A DNA stretch of 64,000 nt from JAAELZ01 sp965223465. Lineage in GTDB: Bacteria; Pseudomonadota; Gammaproteobacteria; Arenicellales; Poriferihabitantaceae. Positions within the stretch are counted from its first letter, which is position 1, and the number at the start of each line of letters is the position of its first letter. The position numbers were made by a program, and so were the translations under genes. The notes below the pieces were generated by a model. It was not told the DNA's origin. It made no database searches and saw only the letters and a list, made by a program, of their open reading frames with translations. This document shows positions 50,527 to 58,544 of this stretch, piece by piece. Location of the stretch: assembly GCA_965223465.1 (NCBI GenBank), contig OZ245025.1, positions 2,666,001-2,730,000 of the forward strand. Reading direction: 5' to 3'.

Positions 50527-51522
50527 ATGCGCGCTAATTTGAGATATACACTACCCAACGATTTAGGACTCAAAGCAGGTTTAGTAGTTCCTGAGTCATT
50601 GGATGAGAACACCAAATCTATATTTCCACTTCGATCTCGAACTTTCAAGATGCAGCATGGGAGTGTCCCCTTCGGTTTTTTGGACAGGGCTCTTGATGAA
50701 ATGGATTTGTCAGAACCTGAGTTGGTTTCAGTCGAAACTGAGATTAAAGATGCACGTAAACTAACCCCTAAGCCGTCATTCAAGTCACATGGATTTGAAT
50801 TGATAGAGTTTCCGTATGAGAACAACTATATAGGAAACCCATCACAATTTGATGATTCGATTAACCCCCTGTACTACTCACAGTTGGAAGCTATATTGCA
50901 GAAAGAATTTTCAGCTAATGTCGCGCACATATATACTCACGTGCGCCGATCTTCCTCGATCAAAACAAGGAGATCAGGTGCCGGCGCTGGGTATGCTGAA
51001 TACATTCATACTGACCATTCTGATTCTTCATGGTCTGCTTTACTTCCAAGGATAGTTTCAGAAAATCTATGGGCAAAATATGCTCCTCCAAGGATAGGCG
51101 AAAGTTTAGCTCGTAGGGCATCGTTAGCCAATAGGTACGCAGTTATTTCGGCATGGAGGTATCTCGGTCCTAGTATTTCTTGTAAGAAATCGCATCTGGC
51201 TATAGCTGATCCAAATACAATTAATTCCAGAGATATTATCGATTTCACTCTAATGTATGAGGAGTATGTTGGAGGTAATCTCAGGCTAAAGTATCCTCAG
51301 ACTGGGAATACCCCTTCTGAGATGCCGGAATTCTATTACTACTCGAACGCAACACCTAGCGAGTTAGTTTGTTTTACGGTATTCGATAGTTTAAAGACCT
51401 CAATATTTGAAAATTCGCCGATACCGACTTGTTTTCATGGCTCATTTATAGATCCTTCTGCTAAAGTAGATGAGCCAAACAGAGAAAGTATTGATGCTAG
51501 GTGTTTATTAATTTGGGATTGA
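50527..51522 (+). CDS. CmcJ/NvfI-family Fe(II)/2-oxoglutarate oxygenase-like enzyme
   Basis: 331 residues from the ATG at 50527 (AGGGAGGAG upstream; a frame opening earlier, at 50485, lacks an SD). The CmcJ-like plan is clear: AGYAEYIHTDHSD with His161-x-Asp163, ISAWRYLGPSI, SHLAIADPNTINSRDII, MPEFYYYSNATPSELVCF, TVFDSLKTSI, then PTCFHGSFIDP with His304 and NRESIDARCLLIWD with Arg325. The H-x-D...H triad binds Fe(II), and Arg325 would bind 2-oxoglutarate. Relatives carry out hydroxylation or desaturation in secondary metabolism (cephamycin CmcJ, meroterpenoid enzymes). The probable substrate is the cluster's peptide. Its stop is followed directly by a truncated IS481. Confidence 0.8.
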   Translation: MRANLRYTLPNDLGLKAGLVVPESLDENTKSIFPLRSRTFKMQHGSVPFGFLDRALDEMDLSEPELVSVETEIKDARKLTPKPSFKSHGFELIEFPYENNYIGNPSQFDDSINPLYYSQLEAILQKEFSANVAHIYTHVRRSSSIKTRRSGAGAGYAEYIHTDHSDSSWSALLPRIVSENLWAKYAPPRIGESLARRASLANRYAVISAWRYLGPSISCKKSHLAIADPNTINSRDIIDFTLMYEEYVGGNLRLKYPQTGNTPSEMPEFYYYSNATPSELVCFTVFDSLKTSIFENSPIPTCFHGSFIDPSAKVDEPNRESIDARCLLIWD

Positions 51523-52379
51523 GACTTGTTAGTCGTCGCTCCAGAATTACCATTATGCGCACTGTGAGGCCGATCCCAATTGTAGTAATGCTGCCAAAGT
51601 GAAAGTTGTTCTTTTAGATCAGAATCAGATAAATCTACCGTCGCATAAAACTCGGTTTTATCTGTTTTCTGGGAGCGTTCAACCTTGCCATTGAGGTGAG
51701 GTGATCCAGGCTTATTTGGCCGAAATCTAATTTTGTAATTCTTTAATCGTTCCTGCACTTTTATCGCAAAAAACTCTCGTCCTCTGTCAGTTTGAATTCG
51801 TTGAATCGGAAAAGGCATCTCCTCCAATACGCAATCGATAAAATCTAGAGTATTTGCTGCTGTGCGGCGACTATATAAGCGAAGCACCCTGTATCTAGTA
51901 CAGTCATCAACAGCAGTATATTGATATAGGCCTGTACCAATCTTGCTGGTATCCATCTGAACACGATCTCCTGGAATAGGCCGCTCATATCGAATGTAAT
52001 CCTTTTTACGGCGAAACTTTCTAATAGGCGGGACATGATGCCGTTTTAAGATTTTATGGATTGTACCGAGCGACAGTGAGACGCCATTGTTACGACGGAG
52101 TTCACTTTGAATACGACGTGCTCCTAGGTTCCTAGTCTGACGCAATTCCAGAATGAGAGATTCTTCATAGGAACCGACTTTTGTTGCAGGAGAATTATGT
52201 GGCCGTCTACTTTTGCTTTCTAAGCCTGCAATACCCAATTCCTGATAACGAGCCCACCACTTTCTCAGCGTGGGCCTGGAAATACCGCAGCGCCGACATA
52301 CAAAACCAGCGTTCCCATGTTTTTCGTACAGCTTTACCCAGCGCAATCGTTGATGAATTTCTCTATCCATACCCTCCAA
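51523..52379 (-). pseudogene. IS481 transposase, C-terminally truncated
   Basis: From ATG 52379 (MEGMDREIHQRLRWVKLYEKHG) there is an HTH region (CRRCGISRPTLRKWWARYQELG), a second HTH (NLGARRIQSELRR) and the DDE core with DRVQMDTSKIG, YTAVDDCTRYRVL, RIQTDRGREFFA and HLNGKVERSQKTD. Normal sequence ends at YNWDRPHSAHNG; beyond it the frame continues as junk through the oxygenase gene on its opposite strand to a stop at 51435. About 20-30 residues are lost. Active-site residues remain, but the element lacks one end and cannot move on its own. Confidence 0.8.
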
Positions 52380-52410
52380 TTATATTGAAACGATGTCTAT
52401 GAATCACACA
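51523..52410 (-). mobile_element. 3'-truncated IS481-family element
   Basis: The right end carries the terminal TGTGTGATTCATAGACA (minus strand; 52394-52410), typical of IS481. The opposite end is missing: homology to the transposase stops near 51548 and no matching terminal repeat is seen around 51523-51560. So the left end was deleted together with whatever followed the oxygenase gene. Confidence 0.7.
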
Positions 52411-52577
52411 CTTTATATAAGAGGCAGTTCGCTCATCAAATAGATTGAATGAGAAGTCAGCAATTAGGTATCCAACAAAAACACTATTCGAACAATGTTA
52501 TTTTTCACAGTCAGAGCCTCTGGATGTTGAATTACCACAGAGAATATACAACACGTGACCTGCTCCCCCTAAATAAA

Positions 52578-52673
52578 TGTTTGTGATGAATACCTCCCAC
52601 CCTTTTTGACAATAGAGTATTGATCAAAGAGGATGGATGTTTTAACGACAAAACGAGGTATTCATCACAAACA
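52578..52673. repeat. 96-bp segment with 19-bp inverted ends
   Basis: A 19-bp sequence at 52578-52596 (TGTTTGTGATGAATACCTC) recurs exactly inverted at 52655-52673. Between lie 58 bases without coding potential. It looks like a miniature element or a solo end pair. It ends 7 bases before the IS5-type element. Confidence 0.65.
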
Positions 52674-52680
52674 CATACAT

Positions 52681-54216
52681 AGTCGGCTCTGAAAAAGCCA
52701 TATTATGTTTATATCATATTGATTAATATAGATAACATCATGTTTTCTTAGCCAAGATTCGACCAGCAATGGTAAACTATTGCCTGGTTTTCTGGTCGAA
52801 ATGCGCACCGATGTTGACATCTACACCCACAGGTCATCAGACCAATCTATTTGGTAATGATCTGATCCAGCAACTCGATCCCAAGGATCCGCTTCTACAA
52901 TTGGCACAGGCCTTGCCCTGGGGTGAGTTTGAGACCGCCTTTAGCAAACATTACACCGAGGGAACCGGGCGTCCCAGCAAGCCTATTCGGTTAATGGTCG
53001 GCTTGCTGTTGCTCAAGCAATTGGAGAACCTGAGTGATAAGAAGGTGGTGCTACAAGTTTAAGCGCAACCCATACTACCAGGCGTTCTGTGGTCTGACCC
53101 AGTTCAGCCAGGTCTTACCTTGCCACAGTACCGAGCTGGTTCACTTCAGAAGGCGTATTGGTACTGAAGGGTTTGAAAAGATCTTTGCCATGAGTGTGCA
53201 ACTGCGCGGTAAAGCCGCACTGGAAAAAGTGGTGAATATAGACACCACGGTCCAGGAGAAAAACATCACTTATCCGACTGATGCCAAGCTGGCAATCAAG
53301 ATCATCAACCGCTTAAACAAGCTGGCTAAGGCCTATGGTATACAGCAACGAAGAACCTATAGTAAGGAAGTTAAAGGGCTGCGATTAAACATTCGACACT
53401 TTCGTCATGTGAAGCGCCGTCGCAAGGCTAAAAAGGCATTGAAGCAATTGCGTACGATTGCCCATATTTTGATTCGGGAGTTACGCAGGACACTGCCTAA
53501 ATACGCCTTGTTTGAGCAGTACCAAAAAGATTTTATGTTTTACGAGCGTGTCTTGAGGCAACAGCCCAAAGACAGGGACAAGATTTACGCGCTGCATGAG
53601 CCTGATGTGTACTGTATTGGTAAAGGCAAAGATCATAAGCAGTACGAGTATGGGAACAAGGTATCGGTTGCGACGACGTCGAAATCAAATATTATTGTAG
53701 GTGTAGTGAGCCATGAGACCAACCAGTATGATGGCGCTACGCTGTCCGAGGTACTTGCGCATATACGGCGCACCCGTGGCAAGGGTGTTGAACAGGCAGT
53801 TTGTGATTGAGGTTACCGGGGTAGAAAAACGGTTGGCTCCACCAGCGTTATTCTACCGGCCCCACCACTGAAACGGGACAACCGCTACCAGCGAGACAAG
53901 AAACGAAAGCGCTGTCGCAGGCGTGCGGCGATTGAACCGATTATCGGGCATCTGAAAACAGACTTTCGGCTGAGCCGAAACTTCCTTAAGGGTGTCATGG
54001 GCGATACGATCAATCTGTTGATGGCGGCGTGTGCCTGGAATCTGAGCAAATGGATGCGGGCCATCTTTTTGTTAGTGCTTGGGGTGGGATATCAGTCGAC
54101 ATTACGCAACATAGCCTTCCTGACGTCCTCGATAACGATACCAGGCAGTTCAACCCAAATTGCAGCCAATCCGGCAGCCTATGATGGCTAAGCTAAAACC
54201 TTTTTCAGGATCGACT
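52681..54216 (+). mobile_element. IS5-family element with 4-bp target duplication
   Basis: Terminal repeats AGTCGGCTCTGAAAAAG (52681-52697) and, inverted at the right end, AGTCGATCCTGAAAAAG (54200-54216) bound a 1536-bp element. ACAT flanks both sides (52677-52680 and 54217-54220), a target duplication. The transposase gene inside is broken, so it is immobile without help. Confidence 0.82.
52811..54191 (+). pseudogene. IS5-family (DUF772-type) transposase, frameshift and nonsense
   Basis: MLTSTPTGHQTNLFGNDLIQ starts the protein; RLMVGLLLLKQLENLSDK is the DUF772 region. A frameshift near 53040-53060 (after NLSDKKVVLQ) moves to KRNPYYQAFCG in another frame. The core IDTTVQEKNITYPTDAKL, EVKGLRLNIRHFRH and KDHKQYEYGNKVSVA continues to AVCD. 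There TGA replaces the expected CGA of the C-D-R-G-Y-R-G box (53808-53810). Beyond, GYRGRKTVGSTSV and IEPIIGHLKTDFRLSRN continue to 54191. At least two inactivating changes are present. Confidence 0.88.
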
Positions 54217-54220
54217 ACAT

Positions 54221-54617
54221 AGTGCTTGTTACCCGGTGGCTGGACCACTTTCAATCCAGCGAAGCTGGTAGCTTACGTGCTGAAACCAAGGAACAGTAAG
54301 ATAGGTCCACTATTGGCGCAATGGTCGCAGGTAAAGCGAGGCTGGTTGGCAAGGTTCAAAATCCGATCAAGCAAAATGGTTTCAGCAACCGCTCGAATGC
54401 ACTCCAATCTTGCTGGAGCCAACTCAGGTTGTATAGATTACCCAATGTGGAGAATCAGGTGTGTCGCCCTTTATGAAATAGTTGGTATCGAATATGCGAC
54501 CGCAGCATTCGAATAGTGATTTGCCACTTCATTTAGACAAGCACACAAAGAAAGTTGACTAAATATAAATGTCATAAAAACAAACAGATAGTGAGTAATT
54601 GGAAGGTGCGATAAATT
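54221..54617. other. Non-coding flank between IS5 and the sigma-54 promoter
   Basis: About 400 bases. A 96-codon open frame (54226-54516) exists, but it lacks an SD, repeats and recognisable residues, so it is not called. The last part may hold upstream activator sites for the sigma-54 promoter. Confidence 0.4.
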
Positions 54618-54634
54618 TTGGCACGACATTTGCT
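54618..54634 (+). promoter_or_regulatory. Sigma-54 (-24/-12) promoter
   Basis: TTGGCACGACATTTGCT matches the RpoN consensus TTGGCACG-N4-TTGCT at every defined position, with GG at 54620-54621 and GC at 54632-54633, ten bases apart. Transcription would start near 54645. A 6-bp hairpin, CGGGCA (54648-54653) with TGCCCG (54665-54670), lies in the leader before GGGAG and the ATG at 54697. Confidence 0.85.
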
Positions 54635-54696
54635 TCTAGGGTTAATACGGGCACTCAATGGGAATGCCCGATCAACTAAACCTGGGAGTAATCATT

Positions 54697-55035
54697 ATGA
54701 AACACTCTGTCAATTCAGTCGCCATGAGGCGGTCTTTAGTCGTACTAGCATTGTTTCTGGCCAACGTATCAACGTTCGCACAGGATGGGGCGGGCAAAAT
54801 CGAGGTAGGTAACCTCGAAGCCAGCTCTGTCGCGTGGATGGCAGTCCTTAACCAAGCGGGTGGCTATGAGTCCCATGCAAACACTCTGATTTCCTCGATC
54901 TGGAACGAGGGTGGATCGATCGATATTGGGCGTGCTGAACTTAGCGCCGTCAATCGGATGGCTGTAAGCAACACGGCTATTGGCGCGAAGAGTAGTGCCA
55001 ATCTATCGATTTCATCGATCTATAGCTCGAGGTAA
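54697..55035 (+). CDS. Secreted two-repeat protein, possible amyloid-like subunit
   Basis: A 112-residue protein (ATG 54697 with GGGAG) with a signal peptide ending in STFA. The mature part consists of two imperfect 40-residue repeats: G-KIEVGNLEASSVAWMAV-N...ANTLISSIWNE and G-SIDIGRAELSAVNRMAV-N...ANLSISSIYSS, sharing I-[ED]-[VI]-G, MAV, AN and ISSI. Small repeated secreted proteins in an operon with a lipoprotein secretion factor resemble curli- or holdfast-anchor-type systems. This is inference; there is no CsgA family signature. It is driven by the sigma-54 promoter. Confidence 0.6.
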   Translation: MKHSVNSVAMRRSLVVLALFLANVSTFAQDGAGKIEVGNLEASSVAWMAVLNQAGGYESHANTLISSIWNEGGSIDIGRAELSAVNRMAVSNTAIGAKSSANLSISSIYSSR

Positions 55036-55107
55036 TCGCTAGTCAACTCCACCCAGGACAAGAGTCGCTTGGTGGCCCTTGTCCGTAAAATCAAAGAGGG
55101 AATCGGT

Positions 55108-55428
55108 ATGAAAGCCATCATAATGTCCATCTTCTTATTAACTGGTTCACTTGCTCATCCGCGACTTGTTCTGGCTGCCGAACAACTGGACAGTTCATTT
55201 TATCAATCTCGACATCGCTATTTGATCTCGCGTTCTGAGTCCAAGGCAAGAGAACGCCGTCGGTACAAGAGTCGAGGACTTGATATCGACATGCAGGGTC
55301 ACTCTGGTCGGGGTTGCAATGCCAATATCAATGTCGGCTCGGTACAGGCGTACGGAGGGCTTCGTGTTCGTTCAATTTCCACGTACGTTTATGTTCGTGG
55401 AGATATCAACGTTAACGTTCGCTGTTAA
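55108..55428 (+). CDS. Small secreted protein with C-terminal Cys-bounded domain
   Basis: A 106-residue protein (ATG 55108, AGAGGGAA upstream) with a signal peptide ending about LVLA-A. An arginine-rich stretch (SKARERRRYKSRGL) is followed by a beta-rich end that starts GCNANINVGSVQAYGG and finishes DINVNVRC, with a Cys at each end that may bridge. The N-x-N-V-G-S-V-Q style is reminiscent of holdfast/curli-type accessory proteins such as HfaA, but the likeness is weak. It is the second gene of the sigma-54 operon; its stop is 15 bases before the lipoprotein gene. Confidence 0.55.
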   Translation: MKAIIMSIFLLTGSLAHPRLVLAAEQLDSSFYQSRHRYLISRSESKARERRRYKSRGLDIDMQGHSGRGCNANINVGSVQAYGGLRVRSISTYVYVRGDINVNVRC

Positions 55429-55443
55429 TTCAGGAGGTATATT

Positions 55444-56493
55444 ATGCTCATTAAAAATTCAGTAGTGATGGCCTGTGCACTAGCGCTGGTTGCGTGCGCT
55501 GGCGTTCATCCAACCCATGTAGGTATTCGTCCCGCACAGGGACCAGTCGCTAATCAAACAGGTGCATCCGATTACCTAAGTTGTATCGGCAGCCTTGTAG
55601 ACGTTTCCGGGAGGAATCCATTAGATATAGAAGTGGGTTTGATAAGCGATTCGACTGTGCCCATTTACGCTGAGAGTTCCTTTTTACCGCGCAATTCGGG
55701 TACCTTCTACGCTCGCAGTGCATTGGCCAAGCTTAAGACAGACAGGGTAGCGCTGGTGAGTCCTAAAACCCCTATGGCTCAGGGAAGGGGGCGCAAACTG
55801 CTAGAGGGTGCGCTTTCTGAATTTGATCGAATTACGAGCAGTAACAGCCTGGCTCCTTTCATTCGATTGAGCAAAGTACAACTCGATTTCGGGCGAAGCC
55901 GTATCTGGCACCGTATAGGTATGGATCTCGAAATGGTCGATATAGCGTCAGGGAGGTCACATACAAATGTGTCTACAACGCTGGCGGTATTTGTTGCCAG
56001 TGATGACAAAGAGATGGTGGTTGATGCCGATGACGGCGACGAGGTGGCTGGCTCTATCGCTTATGCTACACGCAGCTCGGAAGGTATACATGCCGGATCT
56101 CGGGAGTTGGTCGAGCACGGTATAGCCACAATTGTAGCGCGATGGTTTGAAGTACCCGTCGAGACTTGTCTCGATTCTGTGGATCCTGCATATCAAAAAG
56201 ACATCGCGCGGCGCTTCAACAAACTGTCGAAACATAGTCAGGTTCGCTCTTTACAGGTAGCTTTAGACAAGGCTGGCTTTCGCCCCGGTAAAATTGATGG
56301 AGTCGCTGGCCCCGAGACCATTAGTGCAATCAAGCGCTGCCAACTGGAACTCGGTGATCCACCTACCGGTCACGTCACTGCGGACCTGTATGTTAGGTTG
56401 ATTTTCGATGATTCGCAGTCGAAGACAGCCGGTTTGGTTGAGTTGAGTCATTCGGGATCAATTTACCAATATCCCGGCAGATTAGACAAATGA
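55444..56493 (+). CDS. Lipoprotein with CsgG-like middle and peptidoglycan-binding domain
   Basis: A 349-residue lipoprotein (lipobox LVAC, Cys18; AGGAGG upstream). The middle (about 95-240) has a pattern seen in CsgG/HfaB-type secretion lipoproteins: LLEGALSEFDRITSSNSLAPF, then LDLEMVDI-like strands (GMDLEMVDIASGRSHTNVSTTL). The C terminus (about 265-325) is a PG_binding_1 domain: VRSLQVALDKAGFRPGKIDG and GPETISAIKRCQ. It would sit at the outer membrane and grip the cell wall, perhaps exporting the two small proteins. The CsgG link is tentative; the PG-binding domain is secure. Confidence 0.68.
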   Translation: MLIKNSVVMACALALVACAGVHPTHVGIRPAQGPVANQTGASDYLSCIGSLVDVSGRNPLDIEVGLISDSTVPIYAESSFLPRNSGTFYARSALAKLKTDRVALVSPKTPMAQGRGRKLLEGALSEFDRITSSNSLAPFIRLSKVQLDFGRSRIWHRIGMDLEMVDIASGRSHTNVSTTLAVFVASDDKEMVVDADDGDEVAGSIAYATRSSEGIHAGSRELVEHGIATIVARWFEVPVETCLDSVDPAYQKDIARRFNKLSKHSQVRSLQVALDKAGFRPGKIDGVAGPETISAIKRCQLELGDPPTGHVTADLYVRLIFDDSQSKTAGLVELSHSGSIYQYPGRLDK

Positions 56494-56511
56494 TCACATA
56501 GCATCATTGAT

Positions 56512-56540
56512 GAGGCCCCAAATCCGTGGGGCCTCTCTTT
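56512..56540 (+). terminator. Terminator of the sigma-54 operon
   Basis: GAGGCCCC, loop AAATCCGT, GGGGCCTC, then TCTTT: a perfect 8-bp GC-rich stem with a T-rich tail, 18 bases after the lipoprotein stop. Confidence 0.85.
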
Positions 56541-56772
56541 GTCGGGTTTGGGCTTTAGTATAGGTACCAAGAAAGCGTGGAAAGTTGTAGCCGGAAAATA
56601 ACCTCTTAACGCGGCAACATTACTTTTGGCAAATGACTATGCTAAAAACATGATGGCATCGAAATTAAATACTTTGGGACAGTATCGGACATGGTGAAGA
56701 CAGCTACCAAGATATGCAGTATTCTTGGGCTGCGGCGTCATCGCTGGTTAACCTCCTGGCAAACTTTAAATT

Positions 56773-57648
56773 ATGGAAATTCAGATACTTTTTAATGGCT
56801 TGGTCTCAGGCTTGGTGCTGGCGTTATTGGCAGTTGCATTCTATGTTGTTTATGTGCCCTGCAGAGTATTTCATATTGCAATGGGTGGGATATTTTCCCT
56901 GACTCCATTTGTTGCCTACTTCATATTGGATCAACATATAACACCACTACTGTCATTCGCTGCAAGCGTTTTTATTGCGATAGTAGTATCCCTGCTGGTT
57001 GAAAAGCTCAATCATAGCGTTCTGGAACGTAAGCGAGCGTCGGAAGGCGCGCATCTTATATCCTCTCTGGGCATATACATCATTATTGTAGAAGTGTTAG
57101 TCATGGTGTGGGGAAACGAGGCCCAGGTTTTTACTAAAGGTATTGATAAGGTATTCGTGTTTGGGCCCGCCCGTATCACATCATCTCAGGCAGTTGCAGG
57201 ATTAGTGAGTGCTTTTTTGTTGATTGCGTTGTACGTATGGCTGAGATTCACGAGGATCGGTTTGAATATCAGGGCATTGGCTGAAAACCCCACCGAATTT
57301 GCTCTTCAGGGGTATAATACCAATTTTTATCGGTTGTTTGTGTTCGGGCTTTCTGGGTTTCTCGCGGGGATGGCCGCACTTTTAACCGCCAACGATATCG
57401 GGTTCGACCCACATGGCGGTTTACACATGCTGGTTCTGGCAATTGTAGCAGTGCTCATTGGTGGAAGAGGTAACTTGCTAGGTCCAATAATTGGTGGAAT
57501 TTTTGTGGGTGTTATTCGTGCTTTGGTGGTTTGGTACTTATCAGCGCGTTGGCAGGACGTTGCCACTTTTCTACTGTTGGCTTTATTCCTTTACCTTCGA
57601 CCTAACGGGATTATTGGGAAAAAGGGAAGATTGGAGGCAACAGCATGA
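56773..57648 (+). CDS. Branched-chain-amino-acid-type ABC permease, LivH-like
   Basis: A 291-residue inner-membrane protein of eight or nine helices. ILFNGLVSGLVLALLAVAFYVVY, FHIAMGGIF, then LNIRALAENPTEFALQGYNTNFYRLFVFGLSGFLAGMAALL are LivH hallmarks. LAIVAVLIGGRGNLLGPIIGG is the cytoplasmic loop that contacts the ATPase. No strong SD precedes the ATG. It overlaps the second permease gene by 4 bases (ATGA). It starts a transporter operon for amino acids or similar small molecules. Confidence 0.88.
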   Translation: MEIQILFNGLVSGLVLALLAVAFYVVYVPCRVFHIAMGGIFSLTPFVAYFILDQHITPLLSFAASVFIAIVVSLLVEKLNHSVLERKRASEGAHLISSLGIYIIIVEVLVMVWGNEAQVFTKGIDKVFVFGPARITSSQAVAGLVSAFLLIALYVWLRFTRIGLNIRALAENPTEFALQGYNTNFYRLFVFGLSGFLAGMAALLTANDIGFDPHGGLHMLVLAIVAVLIGGRGNLLGPIIGGIFVGVIRALVVWYLSARWQDVATFLLLALFLYLRPNGIIGKKGRLEATA

Positions 57649-58544
57649 ATTATCTATTCCATCTCCTGGTTTACTTTGATATTTACATAATCATCGCGCT
57701 TAGTTTGAATCTTGTGTCGGGATACCTCGGTCGTCTAAGTCTGGCCCATGCCGGATACGTAGCTTTAGGGGGGTACACATACGCACTTTGCACACTCTAT
57801 TTGGGCTGGACTTTCTTACCATCTCTAGTCCTTGCTATAGGGTTGGGTGTGATCGCGAGCCTTGCACTGTCTATTCCCTCCTGGCGATTTCGTGGAGACC
57901 TCTTCGTGATGATCAGCTTGGCTGTTCAAACCCTCATTTACGGAGTGATTAACAATTGGTCATCTCCGGGGGATAAGCCGGGCAGTTGGAACAATTTAAC
58001 GAACGGTCCCTTTGGTTTAGCCGGTATTCCCAAACCTGTTATCGCAGGTATCGAATTCGATACCATAAGTCGCATTGGTGTATTAGCGACGATAGTAGCT
58101 CTCTTATGCGTGTTTGTTGTAATGCAACTAACCAACTCTCGTTGGGGATTGCTGATGAAGTGCGTTCGCGATGATGAAATCGCACTAAGAGGATTGGGTA
58201 GAGATGTCAGATCGGTCAAACTAACAGCGTTCGCGATTTCTTGCGGCATGGCAACAATTTCTGGCGTAATTTACGCGGCTTACGTTGGATTTGTAGACCC
58301 GACAATGGCATCGCTGGATGAATCGATTCTCTTTCTGTCGATGCTATGCGTCGGTGGACTTGGAAACTTTCGCGGCCCCGTTTTGGGCGCGTTAACGCTT
58401 CTCTTTTTGCCCGAACTGCTACGGCTCACTCCTATCTCCAGTTCGTATTTTGCCAACATTCAACTTTTGGCATACGGTTTGCTTCTAATTCTGATAATCC
58501 ATTTTAGACCGCAGGGTATTGCGGGCGACTACCGAATCGAATGA
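57645..58544 (+). CDS. Branched-chain-amino-acid-type ABC permease, LivM-like
   Basis: A 299-residue membrane protein. ALSLNLVSGYLGRLSLAHAGYVALGGYTYAL is the LivM start pattern; SRWGLLMKCVRDDEIALRGLGRDVRSVKLTAFAISCGMATISGVIYAAYVG is the typical EAA-like loop. VGGLGNFRGPVLGALTL and RPQGIAG follow. It forms the heterodimeric pore with the LivH-like protein. Start and stop overlap the neighbours by ATGA on both sides. Confidence 0.9.
   Translation: MNYLFHLLVYFDIYIIIALSLNLVSGYLGRLSLAHAGYVALGGYTYALCTLYLGWTFLPSLVLAIGLGVIASLALSIPSWRFRGDLFVMISLAVQTLIYGVINNWSSPGDKPGSWNNLTNGPFGLAGIPKPVIAGIEFDTISRIGVLATIVALLCVFVVMQLTNSRWGLLMKCVRDDEIALRGLGRDVRSVKLTAFAISCGMATISGVIYAAYVGFVDPTMASLDESILFLSMLCVGGLGNFRGPVLGALTLLFLPELLRLTPISSSYFANIQLLAYGLLLILIIHFRPQGIAGDYRIE

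Noticed and set aside
54226..54516. 96-codon frame after the IS5 element
   Set aside because: No start signal or family pattern; probably chance.
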